64,000 nt of DNA from JBJMQS01 sp045802605 (GTDB lineage: Bacteria > Planctomycetota > Planctomycetia > Gemmatales > Gemmataceae). This document shows, one piece after another, positions 35,589 to 43,829 of this stretch (its first letter is position 1; each line of letters starts with the position of its first letter). A program made the position numbers and the translations under genes. The notes below the pieces were generated by a model. The model was not told where the DNA came from, made no database searches, and saw nothing but the letters and a program-made list of their open reading frames with translations. Where the stretch lies: positions 124,001 through 188,000 of the forward strand of contig JBJMQS010000019.1 of NCBI GenBank assembly GCA_045802605.1, in the 5' to 3' direction.

Positions 35589-37178
35589 CTACCTCGGAAC
35601 GTTGAATCCCCGCCCCAGGGGCGTCAGGTCGCGAAAATAAATGATACGCGGCGAGCCGTTGTTCGTGTCAATCACCGCCTCCACCCGCGTCACCGGCCCA
35701 CCTTGGTCGAAGTACCCAAGCGATTGGACGCGATAGGTTTGGGTGCGCGAGGCGATATACGTCTGGAGTACCTTTAGTTGCTCGTTAGATAGTTTTATGT
35801 CGGTTTTTAACCAAGCAATCGTTTGGTACTTCGGGTCTCCCGGGTCATACGTTCCGGGCACTGGCCTACTGGAGATGATCGAATCGACGTCTGTATCGCT
35901 AAGGGCCGAATTCGCGTTGCCCAGTGCAGTCAAGCACGACAGTACGGCTTTAGGAGCAGTGAGTACGTTAATGGCTACGGGCAGTTCCGTCGCACTACTG
36001 GTCGAGGTTTTGTCTAGAAGCGTTACCAAAAGCTGGTCGTCAGCAGATAGCGGGCTGGGATATCGCTTGGTAAACGTTCGAGCCTGTCTATTTCGGTTGT
36101 TACCTGTGTTTTCTTGATAAGTAAGCGTGATAGTCGAATAAAGGTCGAATTGAGAACTGAGCGGCTTTGATGGCGGAGACGATTGTTTCAGGACGGTTTG
36201 TACTTCAGCACTCATGTCGCCGGGCTCGTGGTTGACCGGGCTTGCCGCACCGTATGCCTTGTACAACACAATGTAATCCGCCAAAGGTTGGCCAACGGCT
36301 GTCTTTAGGTTCGTGTAAAAATCCTGCGAGAGCTTTTCGCCCAGATACATCCTCGATTTTCCATCTGAATCGAGGTTGAGAGTCCGAGAATACGTGGTGA
36401 GATACGCTGCCCAACCCGGATCGAACCCATTGCTCGAATTTTCGTCATCGTCCTGCATGCCGTTGTGATTCTTGTCGCTGCCGAACAGCAATTCAGGCGT
36501 TACGCCTTTGACTAGCAACAACTCCTCGATGGAATCCAGAGGACCATTTTTGCAGCGATAAGGCGGCGTCAGCCCCGAGTAATAATCGCTCTTCGTGCCG
36601 TTGGGTCGCGGGGTTTCGCTATCACTGATCCAGTCGATAATCGCGTCGGCAATTTCATCTGTCATGTTCGGTAGCTTCAAGAGAATCTTGCTCGCGGTGT
36701 TGCCAGTGGTATCTTGCTTCACCAGCGCATTGAGGTTGATCTTCGCCGATTCATCGGTCACGCCATATTTTGTCGTCGTGCTTCCGCTGAGCGCGTCATC
36801 GATGGCCGGCGGGGCGATGAGCGTGAATCGGCCCTGGAAATGCGCACGGTCGTCGTCGCGAACGATCACGCCCTTGAAGACCGATTCGTTGTCGAATGGA
36901 TTCGAGTTCAGCCGATTGGTAAACGTGGTTTTGTCAGCGAGAGCCGCGGCTGCGTAATGCACGCCGGAGATCGCCAGGCTGCGCGACTGAGCCGCCCGCA
37001 CCGTGCTCTCGGCCGCACGATATTCCGAGGTCATCAGGTCGCTGTACTGGTACGCGACGAGCGAAAGCAACACAACCGCGACGAGGACGGCAATTAGAAC
37101 GACGCCGCGACGGGCGCGGTCTTGTTCTTTCTCCCGTAATTTCGGTTCCTTCCCGGTGCCATCTGGTCCCCTCCGCAT
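35589..37178 (-). CDS. gspK: GspK-type minor pseudopilin
   Basis: A 529-residue pseudopilin predicted to cap the pseudopilus tip. The N-terminus is charged, then RARRGVVLIAVLVAVVLLSLVAYQYSDLMTSEYRAAES, a prepilin-type hydrophobic helix with a glycine before the cleavage site. The GspK body includes ITDESAKINLNALV-like GVTDESAKINLNALVKQ, MTDEIADAIIDWISDSETPRPNGTKSDYYSGLTPPYRCKNGPLDSIEELLLVKGVTPELLFG, a helix-hairpin-helix region found in GspK. It is longer than the usual 320-350 residues. It starts 2 bp after the small ORF that follows gspJ and runs into the GspL-like gene. Confidence 0.9.
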   Translation of the reverse strand: MRRGPDGTGKEPKLREKEQDRARRGVVLIAVLVAVVLLSLVAYQYSDLMTSEYRAAESTVRAAQSRSLAISGVHYAAAALADKTTFTNRLNSNPFDNESVFKGVIVRDDDRAHFQGRFTLIAPPAIDDALSGSTTTKYGVTDESAKINLNALVKQDTTGNTASKILLKLPNMTDEIADAIIDWISDSETPRPNGTKSDYYSGLTPPYRCKNGPLDSIEELLLVKGVTPELLFGSDKNHNGMQDDDENSSNGFDPGWAAYLTTYSRTLNLDSDGKSRMYLGEKLSQDFYTNLKTAVGQPLADYIVLYKAYGAASPVNHEPGDMSAEVQTVLKQSSPPSKPLSSQFDLYSTITLTYQENTGNNRNRQARTFTKRYPSPLSADDQLLVTLLDKTSTSSATELPVAINVLTAPKAVLSCLTALGNANSALSDTDVDSIISSRPVPGTYDPGDPKYQTIAWLKTDIKLSNEQLKVLQTYIASRTQTYRVQSLGYFDQGGPVTRVEAVIDTNNGSPRIIYFRDLTPLGRGFNVPR

Positions 37179-37180
37179 CT

Positions 37181-37471
37181 TTACCAGTCGCCTCCTGCAA
37201 TCAATTTGTCCCCTCTCCCCGCTCTCCGGTTCCCTCCTCCGTATTTCCGGTCCCCTCCCCCCCTGTGGGGGAGGGGACCGGAGGGCGGGGGGAGGGGATT
37301 AATGGGCTGCGTGATGGACCCGGATAGTTGCGGAAGGGGACCGGAAATATTGGGGAAGGAAAAAGGTGAAGAGCGCAGGGAATTCGACGGCGCGGAAAAG
37401 AGCTTGCGCGAGACGGCGCCAGAATTGGCAGGCGTTTGCAATTCGGAGAGTAGTCGATTCGAAGGTATCAC
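37181..37471 (-). CDS. Doubtful 96-aa ORF in repeat-rich gspJ-gspK junction
   Basis: An open frame that begins with GTG overlapping the gspJ stop (GTGATA) and ends TAA two bases before the gspK ATG, so its spacing is operon-like. The translation is low-complexity (proline, serine, glycine) and its second half is encoded by G/C-homopolymer palindromic repeats around 37250-37310. It is either a real coupled small gene, a degraded gene, or a non-coding repeat insert that happens to be open. No family was recognised. Confidence 0.25.
   Translation of the reverse strand: MIPSNRLLSELQTPANSGAVSRKLFSAPSNSLRSSPFSFPNISGPLPQLSGSITQPINPLPPPSGPLPHRGGGDRKYGGGNRRAGRGDKLIAGGDW
37250..37301. repeat. GC-rich palindromic repeat in gspJ-gspK gap
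   Basis: ggtcccctcccccc and ggggaggggacc are complementary around 37250-37280, followed by a further ggagggcggggggaggggat. It resembles the ends of the 102-bp repeat at 26511-26612. Confidence 0.6.
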
Positions 37472-38367
37472 TGCATCTCCTCCGTCGTGCTGCCGGAGGG
37501 TTGGGCGTTCGCTGTCTGGATGGCGATTACGTGCTCGTAGGTCTTCGCTTTTCCGTTCGGAGCTTTAATGCCGATGATGACCTTTACCGCTTTGGGGGGG
37601 CCCAGCGGCGTTGACCCATCGGCACTCATCGCGGTGCCGTCCCACGAATCCTGCCAGGCGGTGCCATCGAAATAATGAAACTCCAAGCTCGTCACTTCCG
37701 GAGCGACAATGGTGATCGCGTCATCCGACACATCGGGCGGCAACGGAATCGATGAATCATCGGCCGTCACGCGGGAAATGTCTTGTGACGCCAAGCCTTT
37801 GTCACCGGCGAGCCAGTATGTGACGCGATGAACGTCGGGCCCGCCGTTGGGGGTGTCTGCTTCCGTGCCGGGTCGATTCTGGCCAGGCACGCGGGTTACC
37901 CACATCGTCAAGCGATCGATCTCGCCTTGAATGCCCGCGTTGAATGGAGTCACGGCGTCGAGACTGACAGTGGGTGTGTCCGTGGTCGTGGTTGCCGCCG
38001 CAGTCCCGGTGGCTGGCGTCGGGCCCGCGGAGGAAGTCGACGTCGCACTGCCCTGAATCGGCGTGATCGCACTCGACACATCCGAGCGGATGCGTTGCAA
38101 GAGCGCCCGGGCGAGTACCGCTTCATCCACGCGCTCGCGGCCCGCTTGAGCGTAGCGCAAGAGCACATCCATGCTCACGTAGAGCGCGGCCATTAACAGG
38201 ACCGAGATGGCGAGGGCCATCAGCACTTCGAGCAGTGTGAAGCCATCTCTTATCCCCTCCCTAGTAGGAAGGGGCGCGGAAGCGTTGCTCAAGGGTGCCG
38301 GCGGTCCACTCCCACCCTCCCCTACCCCTCCCTGGGAGGGAGGCGATAAGAAAAATCGGCTCATCAC
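37468..38367 (-). CDS. gspJ: GspJ-type minor pseudopilin
   Basis: A 299-residue prepilin-like protein. The processing site is DGFTLLEVLMALAISVLLMAALYVSMDVL, with glycine 42 before phenylalanine and glutamate at +5. The 42-residue leader is unusually long and mostly repeat-encoded (SPPSQGGVGEGGSG; PLPTREG). The mature part has a GspJ-like layout with a threonine/alanine-rich loop (TSSAGPTPATGTAAATTTT) and ends VTSLEFHYFDGTAWQDSWDG and AVKVIIGIKAPNGKAKTYEHVIAIQ. It overlaps gspI by a GTGATG arrangement. Assignment rests on order and fold outline. Confidence 0.82.
   Translation of the reverse strand: MMSRFFLSPPSQGGVGEGGSGPPAPLSNASAPLPTREGIRDGFTLLEVLMALAISVLLMAALYVSMDVLLRYAQAGRERVDEAVLARALLQRIRSDVSSAITPIQGSATSTSSAGPTPATGTAAATTTTDTPTVSLDAVTPFNAGIQGEIDRLTMWVTRVPGQNRPGTEADTPNGGPDVHRVTYWLAGDKGLASQDISRVTADDSSIPLPPDVSDDAITIVAPEVTSLEFHYFDGTAWQDSWDGTAMSADGSTPLGPPKAVKVIIGIKAPNGKAKTYEHVIAIQTANAQPSGSTTEEMQ
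38256..38345. repeat. C-rich palindromic repeat in gspJ leader
   Basis: Two short palindromes (cccctccctagtaggaagggg near 38258-38275 and cccctccctgggaggg near 38327-38342) lie inside the first 35 codons of gspJ. Confidence 0.55.
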
Positions 38368-38942
38368 GGAGGGGCCTCCGTGGAGCCGCGGGAATTCGGA
38401 TCGAGCACGTACTGGGCGAGCGTCACCTGGACTTTGCCAGTTGGCATGTCGTGGCTCACCACGATCTTCACTCGATAGAGGTTGGGAATGTCATCCTGGT
38501 CGGCATCGAGCGTCCAGACCCAGTCGCTATCGCTGTCGAACGGTGTTTCACTCTGCGACGACAACGGCACGACGCCGGCAATCACTTCCGACAATTTCGA
38601 TTGCGCGAGCGATGCACCTTGGCTCCGCAGATCCATCTCGACCGCGGTTTGGCTACCGAGGTCAATGAGTTTGGAGATCGCGATCAGCGCAAAGAGGAAG
38701 ATCGTGAGCGCGACGAGCACTTCCAGGAGGGACAGGCCTTTACGTATTTGTCCTCGTTCCCAAACTCTGTTTGGGAACGCAGGCCGCGAAACTCTGTTTC
38801 GCGTTCGGACTGGCAAAGGGTTTGAGTCTCTGTGCGAAGCGGAGCTTCGCGGTAGTGCGTTCCCAAACAGAGTTTGGGAACGAGAGCGGGGGGAACGAGG
38901 GACGAGGGGACGAGGAGGCGCGCTTATGTGGCAACGCATCAC
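38364..38942 (-). CDS. gspI: GspI-type minor pseudopilin with repeat-encoded leader
   Basis: A 192-residue prepilin-like protein. The native start is a GTG/ATG overlapping the gspH stop codon (TGATG), typical of translational coupling. The prepilin site is RKGLSLLEVLVALTIFLFALIAISKLIDLGSQTA with the glycine at residue 69. Residues 20-63 of the leader are encoded by a 132-bp inverted-repeat element, so the leader would be only about 25 residues without it. The mature 120 residues have the GspI pattern (SQGASLAQSKLSEVIAGVVPLSSQSETPF; LYRVKIVVSHDMPTGKVQVTLAQYVLD). Confidence 0.82.
   Translation of the reverse strand: MMRCHISAPPRPLVPRSPRSRSQTLFGNALPRSSASHRDSNPLPVRTRNRVSRPAFPNRVWERGQIRKGLSLLEVLVALTIFLFALIAISKLIDLGSQTAVEMDLRSQGASLAQSKLSEVIAGVVPLSSQSETPFDSDSDWVWTLDADQDDIPNLYRVKIVVSHDMPTGKVQVTLAQYVLDPNSRGSTEAPP
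38753..38884. mobile_element. 132-bp MITE-like element inside gspI
   Basis: The element has perfect 28-bp terminal inverted repeats (38753-38780 and 38857-38884), each carrying an internal palindrome cccaaactctgtttggg. Inner palindromes gcgaaactctgtttcgc (38786-38802) and gcgaagcggagcttcgc (38834-38850) lie between them. At 132 bp it is exactly 44 codons, contains no stop in the gspI frame, and encodes no transposase, so it would depend on an enzyme elsewhere if mobile. Confidence 0.75.
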
Positions 38943-39469
38943 TTGCCCTCCGTCTGGAACTGCACGGTGACCGCGCAGGTGAGGGCCCGCAATTGCACAT
39001 CCAAGGGTCGAGAGCTACGGACGCGAAATGTGATCTTGGCGTCGGCGTTCGCGGTGGCGTCGGGCTGAAACGTCACGAGGGGCGTCCAGTCGCCACCACC
39101 CGCGTCGGTGTCTCCGGATGCGTCGTCGGAGGTGAAGAGAATACCTTTGGGAAGTTCCTCCTCAAGGACGAGGGGCGGGCTTTCCGTCTCGGGCATCGCG
39201 GCGACGGTGCCGCCCCCGGACCAGAACTCGCTGGCATCCGGCGCGACGCGGAACTTTCCGGTGCCGGGCATGATCGCGAAGCGGTAGGGCACGCCGTCCT
39301 CGACAGCCCGCGCTCGGGCGTCGGCCCAGCGGGCGCGCACCATATCGGCGGCCGCGGTCGCTTTCGACTCGCCGTACATCGCATCAAGGGAAGGAACTGT
39401 GATCGCGGCCAACACCAAGAGCACGGTGAGGACGAGTGTCACTTCCAGAATCGTGAAGCCTCGCCTCAT
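38939..39469 (-). CDS. gspH: GspH-type minor pseudopilin
   Basis: A 176-residue prepilin-like protein with a short leader: MRRGFTILEVTLVLTVLLVLAAITVPSLDAMYGES, cleavage after glycine 4, glutamate at +5. The next part (TAAADMVRARWADARARAVEDGVPYRFAIMPGTGKFRVAPD) matches the GspH pattern in which a helix is followed by beta strands. It ends with a strand region ITFRVRSSRPLDVQLRALTCAVTVQ. It lies 15 bp after gspG and overlaps gspI. Confidence 0.87.
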   Translation of the reverse strand: MRRGFTILEVTLVLTVLLVLAAITVPSLDAMYGESKATAAADMVRARWADARARAVEDGVPYRFAIMPGTGKFRVAPDASEFWSGGGTVAAMPETESPPLVLEEELPKGILFTSDDASGDTDAGGGDWTPLVTFQPDATANADAKITFRVRSSRPLDVQLRALTCAVTVQFQTEGK

Positions 39470-39484
39470 AGATGAGCCGCGTGG

Positions 39485-39886
39485 TTACCAGTTGCCGATG
39501 GTGCTGCCGTCAGGCGAAACCGTCCAGATTTCCGGCCGCCCGCCGCGCCGAGACCCTGCCGGCGTGTATTGATACTCATGGTTCCAAGGGTCCATGATCG
39601 CCTTTTGGCCGTCTAATTTGGAAGGACTGCCGTCAGGTTCCGGCCCAACGAGCGCAGCCAGTGACGCTGGCGGTTCGCCGAACTTGATTTGGTATGCATC
39701 GACGACCGTTGAGAGGTTTTTGATCTGCATTGTCGCTGCACTTTTTTTCGAGTCCTCGAGGTAGTGCATATATTGCACTGCCCCGACACCCATTAAGACG
39801 ACCAAAATCGCTACCACGATCAGAACTTCGATAAGCGTGAAAGCTGATCGTCGGAGAGCGCGCGAGGTCGGTTTTGCAACGGTCAT
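39485..39886 (-). CDS. gspG: GspG-type major pseudopilin
   Basis: A 133-residue major pseudopilin. The ATG at 39886 has a good GAAGGAG ribosome binding site; an upstream in-frame start is less likely. The leader ends RRSAFTLIEVLIVVAILVVLMGVGAVQYMHYLEDSKKSAATMQIKNL, with alanine rather than glycine before the phenylalanine, and the +5 glutamate present. The C-terminal half has the GspG loop (DAYQIKFGEPPASLAALV, DPWNHEYQYTPAGSRRGGRPEIWTVSPDG). The alanine at -1 is a departure from the common glycine but is tolerated by some peptidases. Confidence 0.92.
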   Translation of the reverse strand: MTVAKPTSRALRRSAFTLIEVLIVVAILVVLMGVGAVQYMHYLEDSKKSAATMQIKNLSTVVDAYQIKFGEPPASLAALVGPEPDGSPSKLDGQKAIMDPWNHEYQYTPAGSRRGGRPEIWTVSPDGSTIGNW

Positions 39887-39963
39887 GGCCAATGCTCCTT
39901 CAGTGACACCTTTACTATACACACGTTCCGTATTTTCGGGCATTCGACGGGCCTGAGGTCATC

Positions 39964-41169
39964 TTAGTGAATGGCACTACCAATCTTAAACACCGGCAAC
40001 AGCAGTCCGAGCACCACAATTAGTGTGACGACCGCCATGACGACGAGCATGATGGGTTCTAACAAGCGCACAAACAGCTCTAACTGCCGGCTCGTCCGCT
40101 TCTCGAGGCTATCCGCGATGCCGACCAAAACCGTTTCAAGCGTGTTGGATTCCTCAGCGACCGCGATCATTTCGACCACGTCGCGCGGGAACCAATGACT
40201 CGCCGCGAGCGGGCCAGCTAATTTTTCGCCAGCCGTCACGTTGTCGGCCGCCTGATTGATGGCATCCGATAATATCCGATTGCCTGTCGAATCCTTGGCG
40301 ATGCGCAGCGCGTGCAAGATGGGGATGCCGTTGTGCAAGAGCGTGCCGAGAATTCGGGCGAAGCGTGACAACGCTAATTGCAAATAGATCCTGCCGAAGC
40401 CCGGCATCTTCAAACGCCAGCCATCGGTTCTAAGCCGGCCCGCATCGGTTTTCGCCCATCGGCGAAACCACCAAATGGATCCGACCAGTAACAAGACAAT
40501 CCAAAGAAACTGGTGTTGAAAGGCCCGGCTCACGCCTAGGACGCCGACAGTTAGACTCGGCAACTCGCCTTTCTCTTCCAGCTTGGCGAAGATCGGTTCG
40601 AATCGTGGCACCGCGAAAATGATCAAGCCCATCAGAACTAACGTGCCTGCCACAGCGAGGAATGCCGGATAAGCGAGATTGCCAACCACTTTCGCCTTCA
40701 GATCTTCCTGATTCTCGGTAAACGTCGCGATCCGCTTCAACACATCTTCGAGGAAGCCGCCTTCTTGTCCCGCCCGGACCATGCTTACCGTGAGCTCGTT
40801 GAAGGCGTGCGAGTGCTTGGCCATCGCATCCGCGAGGGTCGTGCCCTCGGCCACCTGCGCGCGGACATCTCGAATGACTTCGGTTAGCGCGGGATGGACG
40901 GATTGGCGTTCGAGAATTTCCAGCGATCGCAACAGCGGCACGCCCGAGTGCAGCAAGTCGGCGAGCTGACTGTACATCGTCACCAACACGCGCGACTTGA
41001 TGTGCCGGCCCCAGCGCGACGCAGACACCGGTATGGCAGCCTGCACGCGCACGGGGAACAGGCCCTTCGCGTCGAGTTGGGCAAGCGCTTCGCGTTCCGA
41101 GCCGGCCGTCAGGGTGCCGTGGGTGCGGGCTCCCGAGGTGCCGAGCGCTTCGTAGGTGAAATCAGGCAT
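39964..41169 (-). CDS. gspF: GspF-type inner-membrane platform protein
   Basis: A 401-residue protein with the duplicated GspF/PilC domain: PDFTYEALGTSGARTHGTLTAGSEREALAQLDAKGLFPV at the start, then two cytoplasmic repeats (YSQLADLLHSGVPLLRSLEILERQ and LSRFARILGTLLHNGIPILHALRIAKDST) and three membrane helices (LAYPAFLAVAGTLVLMGLIIFAVP; LWIVLLLVGSIWWF; LVVMAVVTLIVVLGLLLPVF). It anchors the ATPase and pseudopilus base. Its first 61 bp overlap the end of the upstream membrane-protein gene on the same strand. Confidence 0.95.
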   Translation of the reverse strand: MPDFTYEALGTSGARTHGTLTAGSEREALAQLDAKGLFPVRVQAAIPVSASRWGRHIKSRVLVTMYSQLADLLHSGVPLLRSLEILERQSVHPALTEVIRDVRAQVAEGTTLADAMAKHSHAFNELTVSMVRAGQEGGFLEDVLKRIATFTENQEDLKAKVVGNLAYPAFLAVAGTLVLMGLIIFAVPRFEPIFAKLEEKGELPSLTVGVLGVSRAFQHQFLWIVLLLVGSIWWFRRWAKTDAGRLRTDGWRLKMPGFGRIYLQLALSRFARILGTLLHNGIPILHALRIAKDSTGNRILSDAINQAADNVTAGEKLAGPLAASHWFPRDVVEMIAVAEESNTLETVLVGIADSLEKRTSRQLELFVRLLEPIMLVVMAVVTLIVVLGLLLPVFKIGSAIH

Positions 41170-42914
41170 GAATCTATTATCTCAACATGTCGCGACGATC
41201 GGTAGGGCCGGAAGTCGAGCGCACGCACTGTCACCGGTGCATTCGCCGGAATGACCGGCGCGGGATAGGCATGGGCGAGCCGCACGGGACCGATCAATTG
41301 TAGACCGGTCACTCCGCGACCGGATTCCGGTCGCGGAGTGACCGGTCTACAATTTATCCAGGTGACAACGTCCTCTCGATCAAGAATCATCTTCTCGTCG
41401 GGATAACCCTTCGGCGTGCGGCCCGAGTAGCCGTTGATCACGGGAACATCGGCTTTCAGGCCGGCCCACATTGCCGCCAATTGGCTGACCCAGAATTGCA
41501 CCTCCGGATCCGGCTCAACGTAGGCGGCCGACGAGCCGCGCATCTCGTCCGCAAGCCGATCGACCTCGGCGTAGAAGGGCCGGGGATCGAATGCCGGCAA
41601 GCGCGGATGATATTGCTCCGCCATTCCCACTAATAGAAGAACCCCGGATGCGACGATTCCGCCTCGTCGCCAGCCGCGTAACCTGCGATCGGCGATGATC
41701 AGTGCGCCAATCCAAGCGAACAGATAGACGACGATGTAGATGCGCGACACGGCACGGATCGCTTTCGCCCCGGGCACGAGGGCGTAGACGAGACGCCACG
41801 GGGATATGCCGAACACACTGAGCGAGAGAAGAACAAAGATCGCGGCTGAGAGTAAGGCTGTTCGCGCGAGCGCCAATTGATTGCGGGTGGATTCGGCTTG
41901 TTCCCTTTCCCCACCATCACCAGGGTGGGGAGCGGAGAGCGGGGGCACGGGACGAGATTTCTGCAAACTCCAAACAGCTCCTAGCACCAGCGCGGGCAAA
42001 ACCAAGCCCGAGAAATCGTGATGCTCATGGTTCAACGGCCCTTCGAACTGCGGCAGCACGTTCGCCCACCAACTGCTTGGAGTCGGCGAGAACCACGAAT
42101 GCGGCGTGGGCAACATCAGCGCGACTTCGCCATAGTGTCGGCGGAAGCCGCGGTTTGCCTCGACATACGGATAGAACAACATTCCGCCGGCGATCGCTGC
42201 GGAGGCCAAGCAAGCCATCACACTGCGCCACCGCTCGACAGCAAACGCTCGCAGCCTTTCTCGTGTCTCCGGATCGCGCCAAAGCCTCGCGCCCGCGAAC
42301 ACCGCCAGACCAAACATCAAAAACCAACCAAGGTAGATGCCAGCGAGCAATTGCAGAAGCGCGCACGTTAGCAACCCGGCCAACACTCCAACTCTCGAGC
42401 TCTCCATCAATCGCCATGCATAGTACACGGCCGGTGGAGTGAACATCGCGGGCAGCAACTGTTGATGCCCAAGTTGATTGACCCGCGGCATACCGAACGC
42501 AAAAACGAATGCACCGAGTGCGGCGAGCAGATGACCCACGCCGAAGCGGCGCAGCGTCCACGCCATCGCGACATAAGTGAGCCCCGCAACCGTTAGCATC
42601 CACGCCTGATAGGCCGGCAATTCGCTGGCGAAGAAACGACAGCTCCAATAGATTGGCGCGGTGCCGAGGAGATTCTCTGAGTACGCCAATGTGCCTTGCT
42701 CCGGATAAAAACACGGCGGCGACCAGAGCGAGCCGGGATAAGCTGGATCGCTGAGACATTTCCACGAATGTTCGAGAATGAAGTGGTTGAGCAGAGTGTC
42801 GCCGGGATCGGTCTGTAGGAGCGTGAAACCGCTCCCGAGCGTCGGGCGAAAGGCGATCCACAGGCCCGCCGCGACGACGAACGCATGGAGGCCGATGTTA
42901 GCGATGCGTCGCAT
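41109..42914 (-). CDS. Multi-pass membrane protein, glycosyltransferase-like (unassigned)
   Basis: A 601-residue protein with about 10 hydrophobic segments over residues 1-430 and a soluble C-terminal third. The loop TDPGDTLLNHFILEHSWKCL near the N-terminus and the VPGAKAIRAVSRIYIVVYLFAWIGALI segment resemble membrane glycosyltransferase-fold proteins that use polyprenyl-phosphate sugars, but no decisive motif was seen. Residues near 520-540 are encoded by a perfect palindromic repeat in frame. It overlaps gspF by 61 bp and lies inside the secretion locus. A role in glycosylating secreted or pseudopilin proteins is possible but unproven. Confidence 0.7.
   Translation of the reverse strand: MRRIANIGLHAFVVAAGLWIAFRPTLGSGFTLLQTDPGDTLLNHFILEHSWKCLSDPAYPGSLWSPPCFYPEQGTLAYSENLLGTAPIYWSCRFFASELPAYQAWMLTVAGLTYVAMAWTLRRFGVGHLLAALGAFVFAFGMPRVNQLGHQQLLPAMFTPPAVYYAWRLMESSRVGVLAGLLTCALLQLLAGIYLGWFLMFGLAVFAGARLWRDPETRERLRAFAVERWRSVMACLASAAIAGGMLFYPYVEANRGFRRHYGEVALMLPTPHSWFSPTPSSWWANVLPQFEGPLNHEHHDFSGLVLPALVLGAVWSLQKSRPVPPLSAPHPGDGGEREQAESTRNQLALARTALLSAAIFVLLSLSVFGISPWRLVYALVPGAKAIRAVSRIYIVVYLFAWIGALIIADRRLRGWRRGGIVASGVLLLVGMAEQYHPRLPAFDPRPFYAEVDRLADEMRGSSAAYVEPDPEVQFWVSQLAAMWAGLKADVPVINGYSGRTPKGYPDEKMILDREDVVTWINCRPVTPRPESGRGVTGLQLIGPVRLAHAYPAPVIPANAPVTVRALDFRPYRSSRHVEIIDSCLISPTKRSAPREPAPTAP
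41296..41354. repeat. 59-bp palindromic repeat inside coding sequence
   Basis: Perfect 28-bp arms (41296-41323 and 41327-41354) with a 3-nt centre lie inside the membrane-protein gene and read in frame without a stop. Confidence 0.9.
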
Positions 42915-43050
42915 GGCGGAAAACTAACCGATTTGGCGAATTCAGGCGAGCCGGGTTGCGTTAATGCCGGGCGTTTTCGCCAAAGGGCTCGGATAGGTCC
43001 AACCTCGTCTAACGTTGACAAAATCCTCCAAAATACCGATTCTCGCATCC

Positions 43051-43815
43051 ATGTACACGACTTTGACACGGACAACCCCAGCCGCCGATCCTGCGATGGC
43101 GGATTATCTCCGCTTTCATGGGCCGCGATTCGAATATCTGCTGCGAGTACTGGATGACTATGTGCAGCCTCAGAGCCGGGTACTCGACATCGGTATGTCG
43201 CGGCTCACGGAGATGATTCACGAACGCTTTGGCTGCGCGGTCGATGCGATGGGCTTCGGCGACGATCGGACGATCGATTCCGGCGACTACTATCGTTTCG
43301 ATTTGAACGATTGCCAATTCGCCGACCGCTGCCGGGACGATCTACCCGCCTATGACACGATCGTCTTCGCGGAAGTGCTCGAACATCTGCATACGTCGCC
43401 GAGGTTGGTGCTGGAATATCTGGCTGGTCTGCTCGCGCCCACTGGCGTCTTGATCGTGCAGACGCCGAACGCGGTCGCCCTGCCCCGTCGCCTCGCGATG
43501 ATGCTGGGCCGCAACCCGTACGAATTGATCCGCGAGGATTGGACGAACCCGGGCCATTTCCGCGAGTACACCGCGCGCGAGTTATGCGACTATGCGGCCG
43601 CCGCGGAACTGAGTGTGGAGCGCGTGGAGTATCGAAGTTATTTCGACTATCGCTTTTGTCATCACGGCGAAACGCGATCTCGCCGCCAAGAAATGATGGG
43701 GTCGATTAAGAACGCCGTATATCCATGGTTGCCGAAGAGCTTGCGGCCGGGATTGACGGTGGTTCTGCGTAAGCAGCCACTAACCGGCCCGGGATATTAC
43801 ACTTCGACGACATAA
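43051..43815 (+). CDS. SAM-dependent methyltransferase, class I
   Basis: A 254-residue cytoplasmic methyltransferase. The Rossmann motif I is VLDIGMSRLTEMIHERFG, followed by an acidic pair in YRFDLNDCQF, motif YDTIVFAEVLEHLHTSPRLVLEYLAGLLAPTGVLIVQTPN, which is the common methyltransf_23/11 pattern, and a C-terminal cap with REYTARELCDYAAAAEL. The ATG at 43051 is used; a TTG at 43015 is also in frame. It is on the strand opposite to the flanking secretion genes and converges on gspE with only 14 bp between the stop codons. The substrate is unknown. Confidence 0.85.
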   Translation: MYTTLTRTTPAADPAMADYLRFHGPRFEYLLRVLDDYVQPQSRVLDIGMSRLTEMIHERFGCAVDAMGFGDDRTIDSGDYYRFDLNDCQFADRCRDDLPAYDTIVFAEVLEHLHTSPRLVLEYLAGLLAPTGVLIVQTPNAVALPRRLAMMLGRNPYELIREDWTNPGHFREYTARELCDYAAAAELSVERVEYRSYFDYRFCHHGETRSRRQEMMGSIKNAVYPWLPKSLRPGLTVVLRKQPLTGPGYYTSTT

Positions 43816-43829
43816 AGCATACCGACCGG

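Noticed and set aside
42025..42861. 278-aa minus-strand frame in another phase of the membrane protein gene
   Set aside because: Same strand but different phase; arginine/serine-rich translation without hydrophobic helices, unlike the real frame.
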